16,283 nucleotides of DNA from Podochytrium sp. JEL0797 (taxonomy: Eukaryota > Chytridiomycota > Chytridiomycetes > Chytridiales > Chytriomycetaceae), in NCBI GenBank assembly GCA_027596195.1, contig JADGJG010000576.1, forward strand, positions 1-16,283. Reading direction: 5' to 3'. This document shows positions 6,946-15,715 of the stretch, in pieces. The notes beneath the pieces are model-generated. The model had not been told where the DNA came from and searched no databases. It worked only from the letters and a program-made list of their open reading frames with translations. The translations under genes and the position numbers were made by a program. The first letter of the stretch is position 1. Each line of letters begins with the position of its first letter.

Positions 6946-9900
6946 TTACTCCACCTCCTCCGCCTCCGCCATCATCGTAGCAAACGAAAATGGCTCAAAC
7001 TTGACTCCCTGTCCTTCATAAAACTTGCTCTGGAACTCGACCCAATGCAAACGCAGCGCGTGCAAGAACGCCGACAGACCCTCCATGACCAACAGGATAC
7101 TGATGGTCAGAACGAACCAAAAGTAGAATCCAACGCAAATAGCGATGGGTCCAAACACGGCGCCGAGGGACGCGGAGGCGTTGAGCGCGTTGACAAAGAT
7201 CATTTCCCAGAGGACTTCGGACAGTTCTGAGGAAAGAAGGGAAGGGTGGGTGAGAATCGAGTCTCTCTCAAAATTACGGAAATTGAAATTCACTCACGGG
7301 CGTGGGCAAGAGACAAGGCCCAAAGACGAAGATACGAGGCAGTGTTGGAGATACCGTTGAGACAGAATTCAATCGTGTGGATTCCTTGGTGAATCATGAC
7401 TTCACTGAAGTCAAACTCCTATGGAGGGTGCAGAGAGAAAGAGGGGGGAACACGTCAGTCTTACAAATCCCGCATACAAAAATAAACAACAAAAAAAACA
7501 CGGGACAACAAGCGTCCATCTCGAGGAATGTTACCTCCGAATGGCCATCAGCATTTACCTCTTCATGGTTCATTTCCTCGTGTGAGCCTCCTACAGCATT
7601 GCGGTCAATATCCATGCTCGGCGATCCACCCTCGTTGTTGGTGTTTTCGTTGATGTTGCTGTATCCTTGCTCAATGTGTTTGTTGTGTTCCCATTTGAGC
7701 ATGTACGGCTTCATGAGCAACATCCAAGGAATGCAAACGAGCCACAAGAGGATGAGAATGGTTTGAACCGTGGCCTATGGAAAAAGGATCGATTAGCAAA
7801 ACAACCAATTAGTAAAAACAAAAGAGAAAGGTACCTGTCCAGGATAAAGCTGCATCTGAACCGTTCCCGGGGACAACACCATGTAAATCAACGTGTTCAA
7901 CAATCCAGGAGCCTCCGATGGGTTTGGCCAATACACTGCCCACTTGTACAAGATGATCACGACCAAGTATCCAAACAGAGACATCATGTAAAGCAGTTGC
8001 GGCAGGGTCTCCCACAAAATGTACTGCGCGCGTTGGAAAAACACGTGGTTCAGCACGTTCAACGAGATTCCAAACAGCATGTGCACGACTCCAAAGACGA
8101 CGGCCATTTTCATTTTGTACGAGTTGGAGAAGAGAAGGGCATTTTCGGTCGCGTACCAAGCCTATTGGTGGCGCAAAAAAGTCAGACGCGTCCACGAATC
8201 AAAAAATAAAACAAACTCACGGGGTCGACACCGAACGCGTAGTTGTGGGTTTTGGTTCCAATCCATTTCTGAGTCGAGTTGTTTTCTTGGTGGAAAGTGA
8301 ATCCAGAGCCAAACAAGTTCATGGATTTGGAGAAAATGTCGTTGTAAACAAGACCGGTATACATGGAGAAGAGACCCATCAACAGGATAATATAACGACC
8401 ACCAAAGAAGGAGCCCCAAATCTGCAACAACAAAAACGTCAGGAGAACAGCATCCAAACGCGAAGGACAAACCAAGAACAACTCACTTCTCCCCACTTCT
8501 TGGTCATCAAGTTACCCTCGTTTCTGACCATCCAGCCAGCAAACAGCGCCATAATGAAACCGTGACCCAAATCACCGAACATGAGGGCAAACAAGAACGG
8601 GAAAGTGATGACGGTGAAAATACCAGGGTTGATTTCACGGTACGAAGCCATTCCGTACGCGTCCACGATTCCTTGGAACGCCTCCGTGAACTTGTTAGTC
8701 TTGTGGAAGGTTGGTGGGGCTTTGGTGGTGCGCAACTCGTTCAAGATGGCGGGAATGGTGTGTCCAGTTCTCTCCGTGACGCTGCGGAGGGCGTAACGAA
8801 TCGCGTTGATGGAGTTCGTGGGGCACCAGCCTTCCGCAATCAAGGCCTTTCTGTTCTGATCGTAGTTGAACTGGTTGAGGGTGTAGTAGATGGCCTTCTC
8901 CTTTTTGATGATAGTGGCCCAGACTTCGACAGTTTCGGCAACCTTGATGAGCTCCGCGCGACGCGTGAAGGTAGTGCTGTCCAACACATGCTTGAGATCG
9001 TCGATGCGGGCAACGACCTGGGTCAAGTCCTGGCGACGTTTCTCGTAGCTTCCATCGACGGGGTAAAGCGTGGCGCCCAAGCTCTCGCAAATCTTGCGGA
9101 TTTTGCCAATGATTTCCTTTCCGTGGGCAAAGATGATGAATACGTTCTTGTTGACGCTCTCGTCCGTCACGGGGTCGCGGATGACCTCGTCGATTTCGGC
9201 GTGGTTCATGAACAGGTTTCCGCGGAGGGCGCGGAAGAGAATGCGCTCAAAGGTTCCCATGCGGGCGCGGGGGACGACACCGGCAACGAAGCTGGGGTTT
9301 TTGTTGAGTGAGGATGCGCCATGTTTTTTTTTGCTTGTTTCTTTTGCAAAAATCACCTCAGGTTCGCGCTACGCGTCGCGCCGCGGCCCTCCTCGACCGA
9401 CTCGGGCTCGGGCTGTGAGTTTCCAAGCAGTCCGGCATCCTCGGCATAGTTGTTTCTGATTTCGTCGGTGCGCGACTCGGCCTGGATAACGAATTAATAA
9501 ATAAATAAAAATTAAAACAAGCACACTCACGTCCTGGAAGAACACGTTCGTCTCCTTCAGCACGGCACGCAGCTCAGTCAGCTCGAGATGTCTCTTGCTC
9601 AGGGTCTCTGCGCTCTGGTTCATCTGCTGGATGCGCGCCTCGCTCTCGGTCAGTCTCTCGTCCAACTCGTCGATCTCCTGGTGAGTGCGCGCGCGCGACA
9701 GGGCGGAAACTGCCGGGTCCGAGCGCACTTTGATGTGCGCCTTGTCGACCTGTCCCTTGAGGAAGCCTGCGAAAGAAACCTTAGAAAAAAAAAGGCGCCC
9801 AGAGCCACTTACGCAGCTTGCGCTCCATGTCGTCGAGTCGTCGGATGTCGTTGACGAACGTGCGCTGGAACGCATTGACGTCCGGGTTGAGCTGGTTGTA

Positions 9901-10057
9901 AAAGGTGCGTCAGTAACCAACGGGTTGAACACACAAAACTCACATCGCGGAACTGGATCAGCCCGAGGTCGCCAATCTCGGCCACCGTTGGCTGTGCAAT
10001 CTCCATCGGAATGTACAGCTGCACCATGCTCATCTCTTCAGATCGCCAGAGTGCCAT
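6946..10057 (-). CDS. VPH1: V-type H+-ATPase subunit a (Vph1/Stv1/ATP6V0A)
   Basis: Ten exons on the minus strand: 10057-9944, 9891-9813, 9766-9531, 9481-9357, 9291-8487, 8421-8221, 8161-7835, 7774-7535 (or 7559), 7418-7298, 7226-6946, giving about 842 (or 834) aa, the usual family length. The first exon has [13 protein letters not shown] and [11 protein letters not shown], then [13 protein letters not shown]. The cytosolic half is coiled-coil rich and contains [20 protein letters not shown]. The membrane half has [51 protein letters not shown] and [14 protein letters not shown]. The TM7 stretch [20 protein letters not shown] keeps the Arg (yeast Vph1 R735) essential for proton transfer. The end is [22 protein letters not shown]. 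As family knowledge, this Vo subunit provides the proton half-channels of the vacuolar or Golgi pump. An in-frame ATG at about 10153 would add 32 residues, but the family normally begins just before RSEEM, so I use 10057. Confidence 0.97.
7535..7559 (-). other. Two in-frame donor sites at V-ATPase exon 8
   Basis: On the minus strand GAG|GTAAAT (exon end 7559) and GAG|GTAACA (exon end 7535) lie 24 nt apart, both in phase 0 relative to the acceptor at 7419. Using the second adds eight residues, VNADGHSE, to an already acidic/Asn-rich linker before [11 protein letters not shown]. Neither donor is clearly better. This loop is variable in length across the family, so homology cannot choose. Confidence 0.5.
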
Positions 10058-10243
10058 CTTCGAGTTGGTTGTATGTGCGGGGTTTTGTTGAAGATTTTTT
10101 GCGGTCGACAGATTGCCATTGCCAAAATCATTGTCGCGTCGTGGTTCTCTCATCCCCACTCACCAACTTAATACGCGATAATGTTGAATCTATACGAGAA
10201 CACGAGTGGAATGGATGCGAAAAGATGAGAACCACCGTCTCCT
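10058..10243 (-). promoter_or_regulatory. Promoter/5' leader of V-ATPase subunit a
   Basis: These 186 nt separate the stop of the upstream SAPS-like gene (10244) from the V-ATPase start (10057), both on the minus strand. They must contain the 3' end of one transcript and the promoter of the next. The part nearest the V-ATPase start stays open in its reading frame for 32 codons from an ATG near 10153. No TATA box or other motif stood out. Confidence 0.45.
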
Positions 10244-12604
10244 TCAGACCTCCTTCACCACATGAGCCAACACTTCATCCTCTTTCCGTGTCAGCGTCAC
10301 CTCTTCCGCCCCATCGTCCCCAATACAATCTGCACACACCTCCTCCCACCCACAGCTGCTGGCCGCAACACACTTGGCCAACTCTCCTTCCGGGAACATC
10401 ATGCGAAACTTTTCAACGGCCAACAAAAGGAGTTTGAAATATCCTTGCGTTTCTGACAGCGCGCGTGACTTAAGTACATGCGATTGGAGAAAAATTCAAC
10501 ATGGAGGAAAAAAAGAGGCTCACCCAAACGCCGGGAATGGGATGCGATTTCGTCGAGCAAACTTGGTTTCGACGCGCAGAGCGTCTCGATCGACTCTTTG
10601 TGTTGACCCCCGAGCGCCATATACACCATCTTGTACAGCAGATTCTGATAAATACTCGCGGATCTGTTACAAACGGCCCAGAAAGAAAGATCAGCAATCT
10701 CCTCCTGACCTTTACAACCCCTATCCCTCAATTTTAATCCAAAAACACAATACGCACTTGTAACGAGTCCATAACAAATCAAGCAGCCTCCGCCACGGAA
10801 TTCCAGAAAGAAACGCGTCGCGTTCGTCTTGCGTGTTTGGATCTGATTTTGCGCGCACAATGAAATAAAACATGCATTCGACAAACAGTTCGAGGACGTA
10901 GATGCGGTTGCATGTTGTAACACAAGGAGCCAAAGGAGATCTATGTGATAGAAGAAACCGAGCTGATTAGAACAAGGAGCGAGCAGAACACAGGACAGAT
11001 TCTCTCACCCTTCTTGGTCAGCCTCGCCAAACAACAACGAATCGGGGCCCCACAGTATGTCGGTATGCTCGGCAATCAAATGCAATGTTTCTTGTTTCAT
11101 GTGTTTGAGATTTGGCTTGTCGATCGTTTCGACGAGGGTTGGCAGCGTTGGACATCGTCCTGATCTGCAAACAGATTGACGGAAAAGCATGATGAATCAG
11201 CCATAAACGCGAGACAAGAACAGAACCGACGTTTTGACGGCCATCATATGAATCAAATTCAGCCCAGCTTGAAACTGAGCACACGACAACGCCTCGGTAG
11301 CGGGGCGTTCCTCTCCCACAATCGCGTTCACAGCGCCACGATAACGGCTTGACTCGAGTTTGTTGAGAATCGATTCAATCTGATAGCTGACGCCACTTTT
11401 GTTGTCGGGATCCACAAAACTCGAAAACAAAAGGTCCGCCGATTCCACCACGGCACAGTTTTCGATCCAGCGGCTCACGATTTCGACGGCGTTGAAGAGG
11501 ACGGTTTCGGGGACTGTTTTTGTGAGAATATGGCGTATGTGTCAATTTCGCGTGATGTGCTTCTTGAGTCCAAGTTGTGTCGCGTGAATTCGACATGACT
11601 CTCACCATCCTCCAGCGCCCAAACAACCTCACAAGTGCGTTCCACAAGGCCCATGCGAGACACACGATTCATTCTTGGAAGCATGACGCTGATTTGACGA
11701 TTGGGAAGGATAATCTTCTCCAGCACGGCCATTGCAAGTGCCGCCGAGTCGTCACCCTTGAGGGCGGCGGACCAAATGAGTTGCAGGTAGGGAATATGGC
11801 CATGGGGGGAGGTGATGCTGCCTTCGAGAATGAATTTGATGGGTACGTCGTTGCGATTGAGCATGTGGAGAAGGATTGTGCTGTGAGAATTCGGACAGGC
11901 GGGAGGCGGGAGGTGGGATCAGGACAGGTTGTTAGAGGCGACGAACGTATGTATGGAAATGCTTACAAGATGTCGCTGGAAGGAGAGAGAGAGAGTGTGT
12001 GTGCGGGTCAGAGAGAGTTCTGTTGAACAAAGACGAAACAAACAAACCCAAAGGAGCCGCGCGCCCCGGGCTCAAAGACGCGCATCAGGGAAGGCACGAT
12101 GCGTTCCATATGTTGCTCGAGGAGCCTGTTCTGGCGTGGCATTGAGCACACGATGATCTGGCCGGCCTTGATGACGCGTTGCCGTTCGTCGGGGGTCACC
12201 GTGGTGGGTGGGGGTGAGTGGGCGAGGTTCATGGCGCGGGGAGCGAGGAAGCGAAGCGAGTCTAGCGCGGGAGCGTCTTCATTCATAAGAAGGGGAGAGT
12301 CGGAACCAGGAGGGGTTTCCGTGGGAAACGGGTCGAGCGGCAGAGCAATCGCAGCCACGAGCGCCTCGACGACGCCTGGGCATCCCTTTGGTCAGCAAGA
12401 AAGCAAGCTAGGGACGAAGCCAAACTCACCGCACACCTCGAAGCAATCCAGCAGCGGAGGTGCGAGCTTGCCACTGGGTCCCGTCGCGAACGCATCCTTG
12501 TCGGCTGCAACAGTACAGCCATCCAGCAGGCGCCGCACGAGGTCTGAAATCTTCTCGGGTGTGGGGTGGGTCTCGGTCACTTCGAGGAGGGTGTCCGAAC
12601 TCAT
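10244..12604 (-). CDS. Helical-repeat protein, tentatively SAPS/PP6-regulatory-subunit-like
   Basis: Nine exons on the minus strand: 12604-12430, 12375-12048, 11975-11967, 11880-11606, 11513-11231, 11164-11009, 10940-10758, 10663-10524, 10443-10244, giving about 582 aa. All phases close. The protein is almost wholly helical in character with many Leu/Val-rich amphipathic segments (VVEALVAAIALPLD, LLEQHMERIVPSLMRVF, TILLHMLNRNDVP, FNAVEIVSRWIEN, LHLIAEHTDILW). The last third runs RIYVLELFVECMFYF, WRRLLDLLWTRY, YQNLLYKMVYMAL, then RRLGYFKLLLLAVEKF. That order of elements resembles the SAPS domain of protein phosphatase 6 regulatory subunits (RLxVVELL, LLDLFFxY, NNFLHxxV, RRGYMGHLxxIA), but identity is low and I am not certain. 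Other armadillo-like proteins are possible. No catalytic motif was seen. If SAPS, it would scaffold the PP6/Sit4 phosphatase. Confidence 0.75.
11967..11975 (-). other. 9-nt micro-exon in the SAPS-like gene
   Basis: On the minus strand CGACATCTT is preceded by an excellent acceptor (CTCTCTCTCTCCTTCCAG) and followed by an excellent donor (GTAAGC). Exon 2 ends in phase 2 at 12048 and exon 4 begins at 11880 needing one base. Inserting nine bases keeps the frame and gives GSFGDIFTILLHML; skipping it gives GSFGTILLHML from one intron of 167 nt. With the micro-exon the introns are 72 and 86 nt, in line with the rest of the window. Confidence 0.65.
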
Positions 12605-12660
12605 AGCGGGTTTGAGGGTTTCTTTTGCAAGTCACAACAATATGTCCCAGTTATTGCGCA

Positions 12661-13355
12661 TCACAACGTCTCAGCTATCAATCGCTGAACCGCCGTCAAC
12701 GACAAACCCACAATCGAATCAGCCCCTCCATCAACTCCCTCCGTCTCCCCCACATACGGAACCAGCAGAGGATCTTCGATCGTGAATCCCCCACAGCATT
12801 CAAACACGCGTCCAGCCGCAATCATCGCATCAATCACGGAATCCGGAATATGCTTGAAATGCTGCTTGGCCATATCCACCACGCGTGCTTGCTTTCCCGT
12901 CTTGGTGTTGATCACGACAACGCCGCCATACGTTTCGACAGGCGCTGAACGATAGCTTTCGAGGAACAATCGCGCCTCGTCTGCGCCGACGGGCTTCTCT
13001 CGGATCTTGCCGTCATACACGGCGACTTGGTCGCAGCAAACAACGATAGCGGGACTCGAAGGCAGCTTACCACTTGCTATCAGTGCATCGGCTTTTGCTT
13101 GAGCGATTCTGAGTTGGTTCGTCAGGAAATGCGGTTATTTCATCATGCATCCAGACCGTTGGATGGCAGCGGGACTCACTTCAGGACAAGATCTTTGGGA
13201 TCATCTTTCGTTCGATCGCCCAGCGCTTTCTCATCAATCGGCGCAACCAACACTCTGAATGGGATCTTGTGCTTGTTCAGGATGTATGCTCTCGACTTGC
13301 TGGACGAACCGAGAATGAACTCATAACTGTTGTCGGGGAGGGTGAGTGAGGTCAT
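12661..13355 (-). CDS. Maf-family nucleotide pyrophosphatase
   Basis: Two exons on the minus strand: 13355-13180 and 13108-12661, giving 207 aa, the normal size for the Maf/HAM1-like superfamily. The N-terminal LGSSSKSRAYIL is the Maf nucleotide-binding signature (S-x-S-x-x-R). ALGDRTKDDP and KIAQAKADAL follow, then CCDQVAVYDGKIREKP, which carries the likely catalytic Asp of the CDxV-type motif. ARLFLESYRS, GGVVVINTKTGK, FTIEDPLLVPYV and DSIVGLSL complete the domain. As family knowledge, Maf proteins hydrolyse non-canonical or modified nucleoside triphosphates (dTTP/UTP-type) to monophosphates and pyrophosphate, as house-cleaning enzymes, probably in the cytosol. The sequence resembles plant and fungal Maf proteins with the CCDQV form. 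The first in-frame ATG, MTSLTLPDN, fits the usual start. The SAPS-like gene begins 56 bp after its stop on the same strand. Confidence 0.93.
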
Positions 13356-13682
13356 TGATGATTCTTCGTTTCCAATTAAAAATGTTTAGGGGGTTTTCTT
13401 GGGGAGCATTTCTCCCCCTTTCCCCAAACGGCCTCATACTCAAATTCTGATTTGAATGAAATATTTATAAACCTTTCCTTTAATGCAATAATTCCGTTAA
13501 ACGGAAAACGGAGCTAAGTAAGTACGAAAAGTTTCAACGTAACTCAAAGAGGAAATGCACGAGAGAAGGACGAGCATCTTCAACGATTATAGGTTGATAA
13601 GAAAAGGGGAATTGCGAGCATGACGAATCGGACAAACAAGGGGATAGAGTTTTTTTTTTGCTCCCTCCCTCAGTTCTCTAAA
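13356..13682. promoter_or_regulatory. Divergent promoter region, Maf and RPL7A
   Basis: These 327 nt separate the Maf start (minus) and the RPL7A start (plus). I see no gene. Visible elements are a TATTTATAAA box at 13462-13471, whose core TTTATAAA reads the same on both strands, a 15-nt palindrome at 13492-13506 with a third related half-site at 13507-13513, and a GTAAGT donor-like site at 13518-13523. A pyrimidine-rich tract (13651-13672, mainly T then CTCCCTCCCT) lies just before the RPL7A ATG. The last could be a TOP-like leader or the tract of a 5'-UTR intron acceptor ending CTCAG at 13673. Confidence 0.6.
13492..13506. repeat. Palindrome TTCCGTT-A-AACGGAA in the RPL7A/Maf promoter
   Basis: The arms TTCCGTT and AACGGAA are exact reverse complements around one central A, and AACGGAG follows at 13507. 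CCGTTA/AACGG cores resemble the Myb recognition element (YAACKG), so a dimeric or Myb-like factor is one possible reader. The function is inferred only from position and symmetry. Confidence 0.6.
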
Positions 13683-15377
13683 ATGGTGCGATCACCCCCC
13701 AGCCATCGACTCCATCCCCACCCCACCAGCCATCATCAGCCCTCACCTGCATCTCCAACGAGCCTGCTGCGTTGTGATCTCAACTACTGCGCTACGTCCC
13801 AGTCTCTGAATGCCTCGAAACACCGTCGGATGGTCGGCGGGACTTCATCCCCCCAGATGCCATCAGATGGCAACTTGGGCTTCGCAGTTCTCCTTCTATC
13901 TCGCTTCCTTCACACACAGTCTTCTACATCCACGTATTTGCCGTTCTTCTTGTGGAACGGGGACGAGTTCGCCAATGGGTTGACTTCAGGGGCTCTTGTT
14001 GAGTTTCAATTGGTGTTCGTTTCGCGTTCTCTATGAGTTCAGACAGCTGGTTGTCTTTGCTTTCGCTCTTGGCTTGTCTAGTCTTCTTGGTGTGTGTTGG
14101 TTGGGCGCTTGGCGGTTGTGGGAGCTCAGTGTTGGATGTTTCTGATCGATCGAGGGAAAGGCTCCTTTGGGAGTTTAGTACCGATGACATCGATTGGTTC
14201 TCTGACGGGGATCATTGCTGGTGAATGTGATCCTATGAGCTCCCGCATTGCAATTGTGCCCTTCCTCCATGTGCCTGTGGAGACTTGTGCCTCGAGATGA
14301 AAGGGTTCACTTCCTTCCTCTCACCTCCTATTTATTGCCTCTGACTTCTCGTTGTTGCAACTTGGGGGCGATTGAATTGGACGGTGAACAACTCTTGAAC
14401 GTGTTTCGCACCTCCTGGTCTTCTCGGTGTCCTTTTTTGGATGTAGTTTGTCTCTTGCTTCGAGGCGCTCTGATCACAGCTCACATCCTCTCCCCTCATT
14501 TTCCTACGTCGCGATATTAATCCTTGATTTTCCTCTCAGGCCCCACCAAAGACCGTCAAGAAAGTTGCTACCGCTCCTGGTGCCAAGAAGGCTGCCGCCA
14601 AGGCCGTCAACCCCCTCTTCGAGAAGACCCCCCGCTCTTTCGGAATCGGTACGCCTGTTTTTGTTTTTTTTCTCCTCGCGTGATTCTAAACTCGATTCTT
14701 CAGGTGGTGCCATCCAGCCCACTCGCGACTTGACTCGCTTCACCAAGTGGCCTGAATACGTCCGTCTCCAGAGACAGAAGACCATCTTGAAGCAGCGTCT
14801 TAAGGTCCCCCCTGCCATCAACCAGTTCTCTAAGGCTTTGGACAAGAACACCGCCACCCAGGCCTTCAAGCTCCTCAGCAAGTACCGCCCCGAGACTGCC
14901 ATCGAGAAGAAGCAGCGTCTTTCTGCCGCCGCTGAGGCCAAGACTGCCGGAACCACTCTTGAGACCAAGAAGCCGACTGTCGTCAAGTACGGAATCAACC
15001 ACATCACTGGATTGATCGAGAACAAGAAGGCTCAGCTCGTCTTGATTGCCCACGACGTTGACCCCATCGAGATTGTTGTGTGGTTGCCGGCTCTCTGCCG
15101 CAAGATGGGAATCCCCTACGCCATTGTGAAGGGCAAGTCCAGACTTGGAACTGTGGTCCACAAGAAGACTGCCACCGCTCTTGCCATCACCGACGTCAAG
15201 GCCGAGGACAAGCACGAGTTGGCTGCCTTGATCTCTGCTGTCAAGACCAACTACACTGAGAAGTTCGAGGAGACTCGCAAGCAGTGGGGTGGAGGTATCA
15301 TGGGACGCAAGTCCAACGAGAAGATGGCCAAGCGTGCCAAGGCTGCCGCCAAGGAGGCTGCCCACGCCAGAAACTAA
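13683..15377 (+). CDS. RPL7A: 60S ribosomal protein eL8 (L7a / fungal L8)
   Basis: Exons 13683-13685, 14540-14648 and 14704-15377 give 261 aa, the normal family length. After the initial Met comes [17 protein letters not shown], then [67 protein letters not shown], and the L7Ae-type RNA-binding core [30 protein letters not shown] and [12 protein letters not shown], ending [13 protein letters not shown]. It is a structural protein of the large ribosomal subunit. Codons are strongly C-ending and biased compared with neighbouring genes, as expected for high expression. Exon 1 as ATG alone is inferred: no in-frame longer N-terminus exists, the acceptor at 14539 begins GCC CCA in phase 0, and AAAATG|GTGCGA gives start and donor together. 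Another ATG|GT (13830-13832) is a weaker alternative. AATAAA lies 79 nt after the stop. Confidence 0.95.
13686..14539 (+). other. Long (854 nt) first intron of RPL7A
   Basis: This intron is about ten times longer than nearly all others in the window. It contains no conserved coding stretch; the open frames in it are short and of unbiased composition. Long first introns directly after ATG are common in ribosomal protein genes and often carry enhancer-like sequence or snoRNAs. Vertebrate RPL7A introns host C/D snoRNAs, so I looked for box C (RTGATGA) and box D (CTGA) pairs. Only imperfect matches were found (near 14178-14204 and 14295-14345), not enough to call one. A 15-nt palindrome TGCCATCAGATGGCA lies at 13858-13872. 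Confidence 0.6.
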
Positions 15378-15715
15378 ATGCATCGTCTTTTGCTTCTGGG
15401 AGGGTCTTGTGGCTCAAATCTTGTCGTTTTTCTTTGTTTTGAGTTCAAACGAAACAATAAAGAACGCGATTCTTCATAATTATTCTATGTTGTCTGCTTT
15501 TCGCTGGATCGCGATCGCAATTGTCGGACTGTCGGAATCAAGCTACCCCAACTCCATTCACACGCCACGTAAAAATTCAGATATTCCCTTGCTTTCCATG
15601 TTGAAATACAAGACCAACGAGAGGGGGGGGGTGGTAACATTGCTGCCACGAAGGCTGGCCTTTTGGCTCAATTCTCGTTCTTGAAAATGCAATTTCATGT
15701 TATTCTTTGTTTTCC
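15378..15715. other. Convergent 3' region after RPL7A
   Basis: This 338-nt stretch has no gene that I can support. It holds the RPL7A 3' UTR with a T-rich tract at 15418-15440 followed by the AATAAA hexamer at 15456-15461, and the 3' end of the minus-strand gene that stops at 15716. A G-run (about 15623-15630) is the only other compositional feature. Confidence 0.5.
15456..15461 (+). terminator. Polyadenylation signal AATAAA of RPL7A
   Basis: The canonical hexamer lies 79 nt downstream of the stop codon, after a T/TG-rich tract and before an AT-rich stretch (TTCATAATTATTC) suitable for cleavage. It is the only perfect, well-placed signal I noticed in the window. Confidence 0.7.

Noticed and set aside
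8562..9311. 249-codon plus-strand open frame
   Set aside because: It lies antisense to exon 5 of the V-ATPase subunit a gene, whose protein is unmistakable; the frame is a composition shadow with no family resemblance.
10058..10153. 32-residue N-terminal extension of V-ATPase subunit a from an upstream ATG
   Set aside because: Subunit a proteins begin just before the RSEEM motif, and the extension is Asn/Gln-rich with no conservation known to me; more likely 5' leader.
11980..12002. GA/GT dinucleotide run
   Set aside because: On the transcribed (minus) strand it is simply the polypyrimidine tract of the acceptor before the micro-exon.
14178..14345. Possible C/D-box snoRNA in the RPL7A intron
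   Set aside because: Box C-like CGATGA/AGATGA and box D CTGA are present, but the boxes are imperfect, terminal stems are weak, and no guide complementary to rRNA was recognised.
14427..15377. Long open frame starting inside the RPL7A intron
   Set aside because: It reads exon 3 in frame but exon 2 out of frame, and would lose the conserved [14 protein letters not shown] segment. The spliced model is clearly right.
14700..15383. 227-codon minus-strand open frame
   Set aside because: Antisense to the RPL7A coding exon; its Leu/Gly/Ser-rich content is the usual mirror of biased RP codons.
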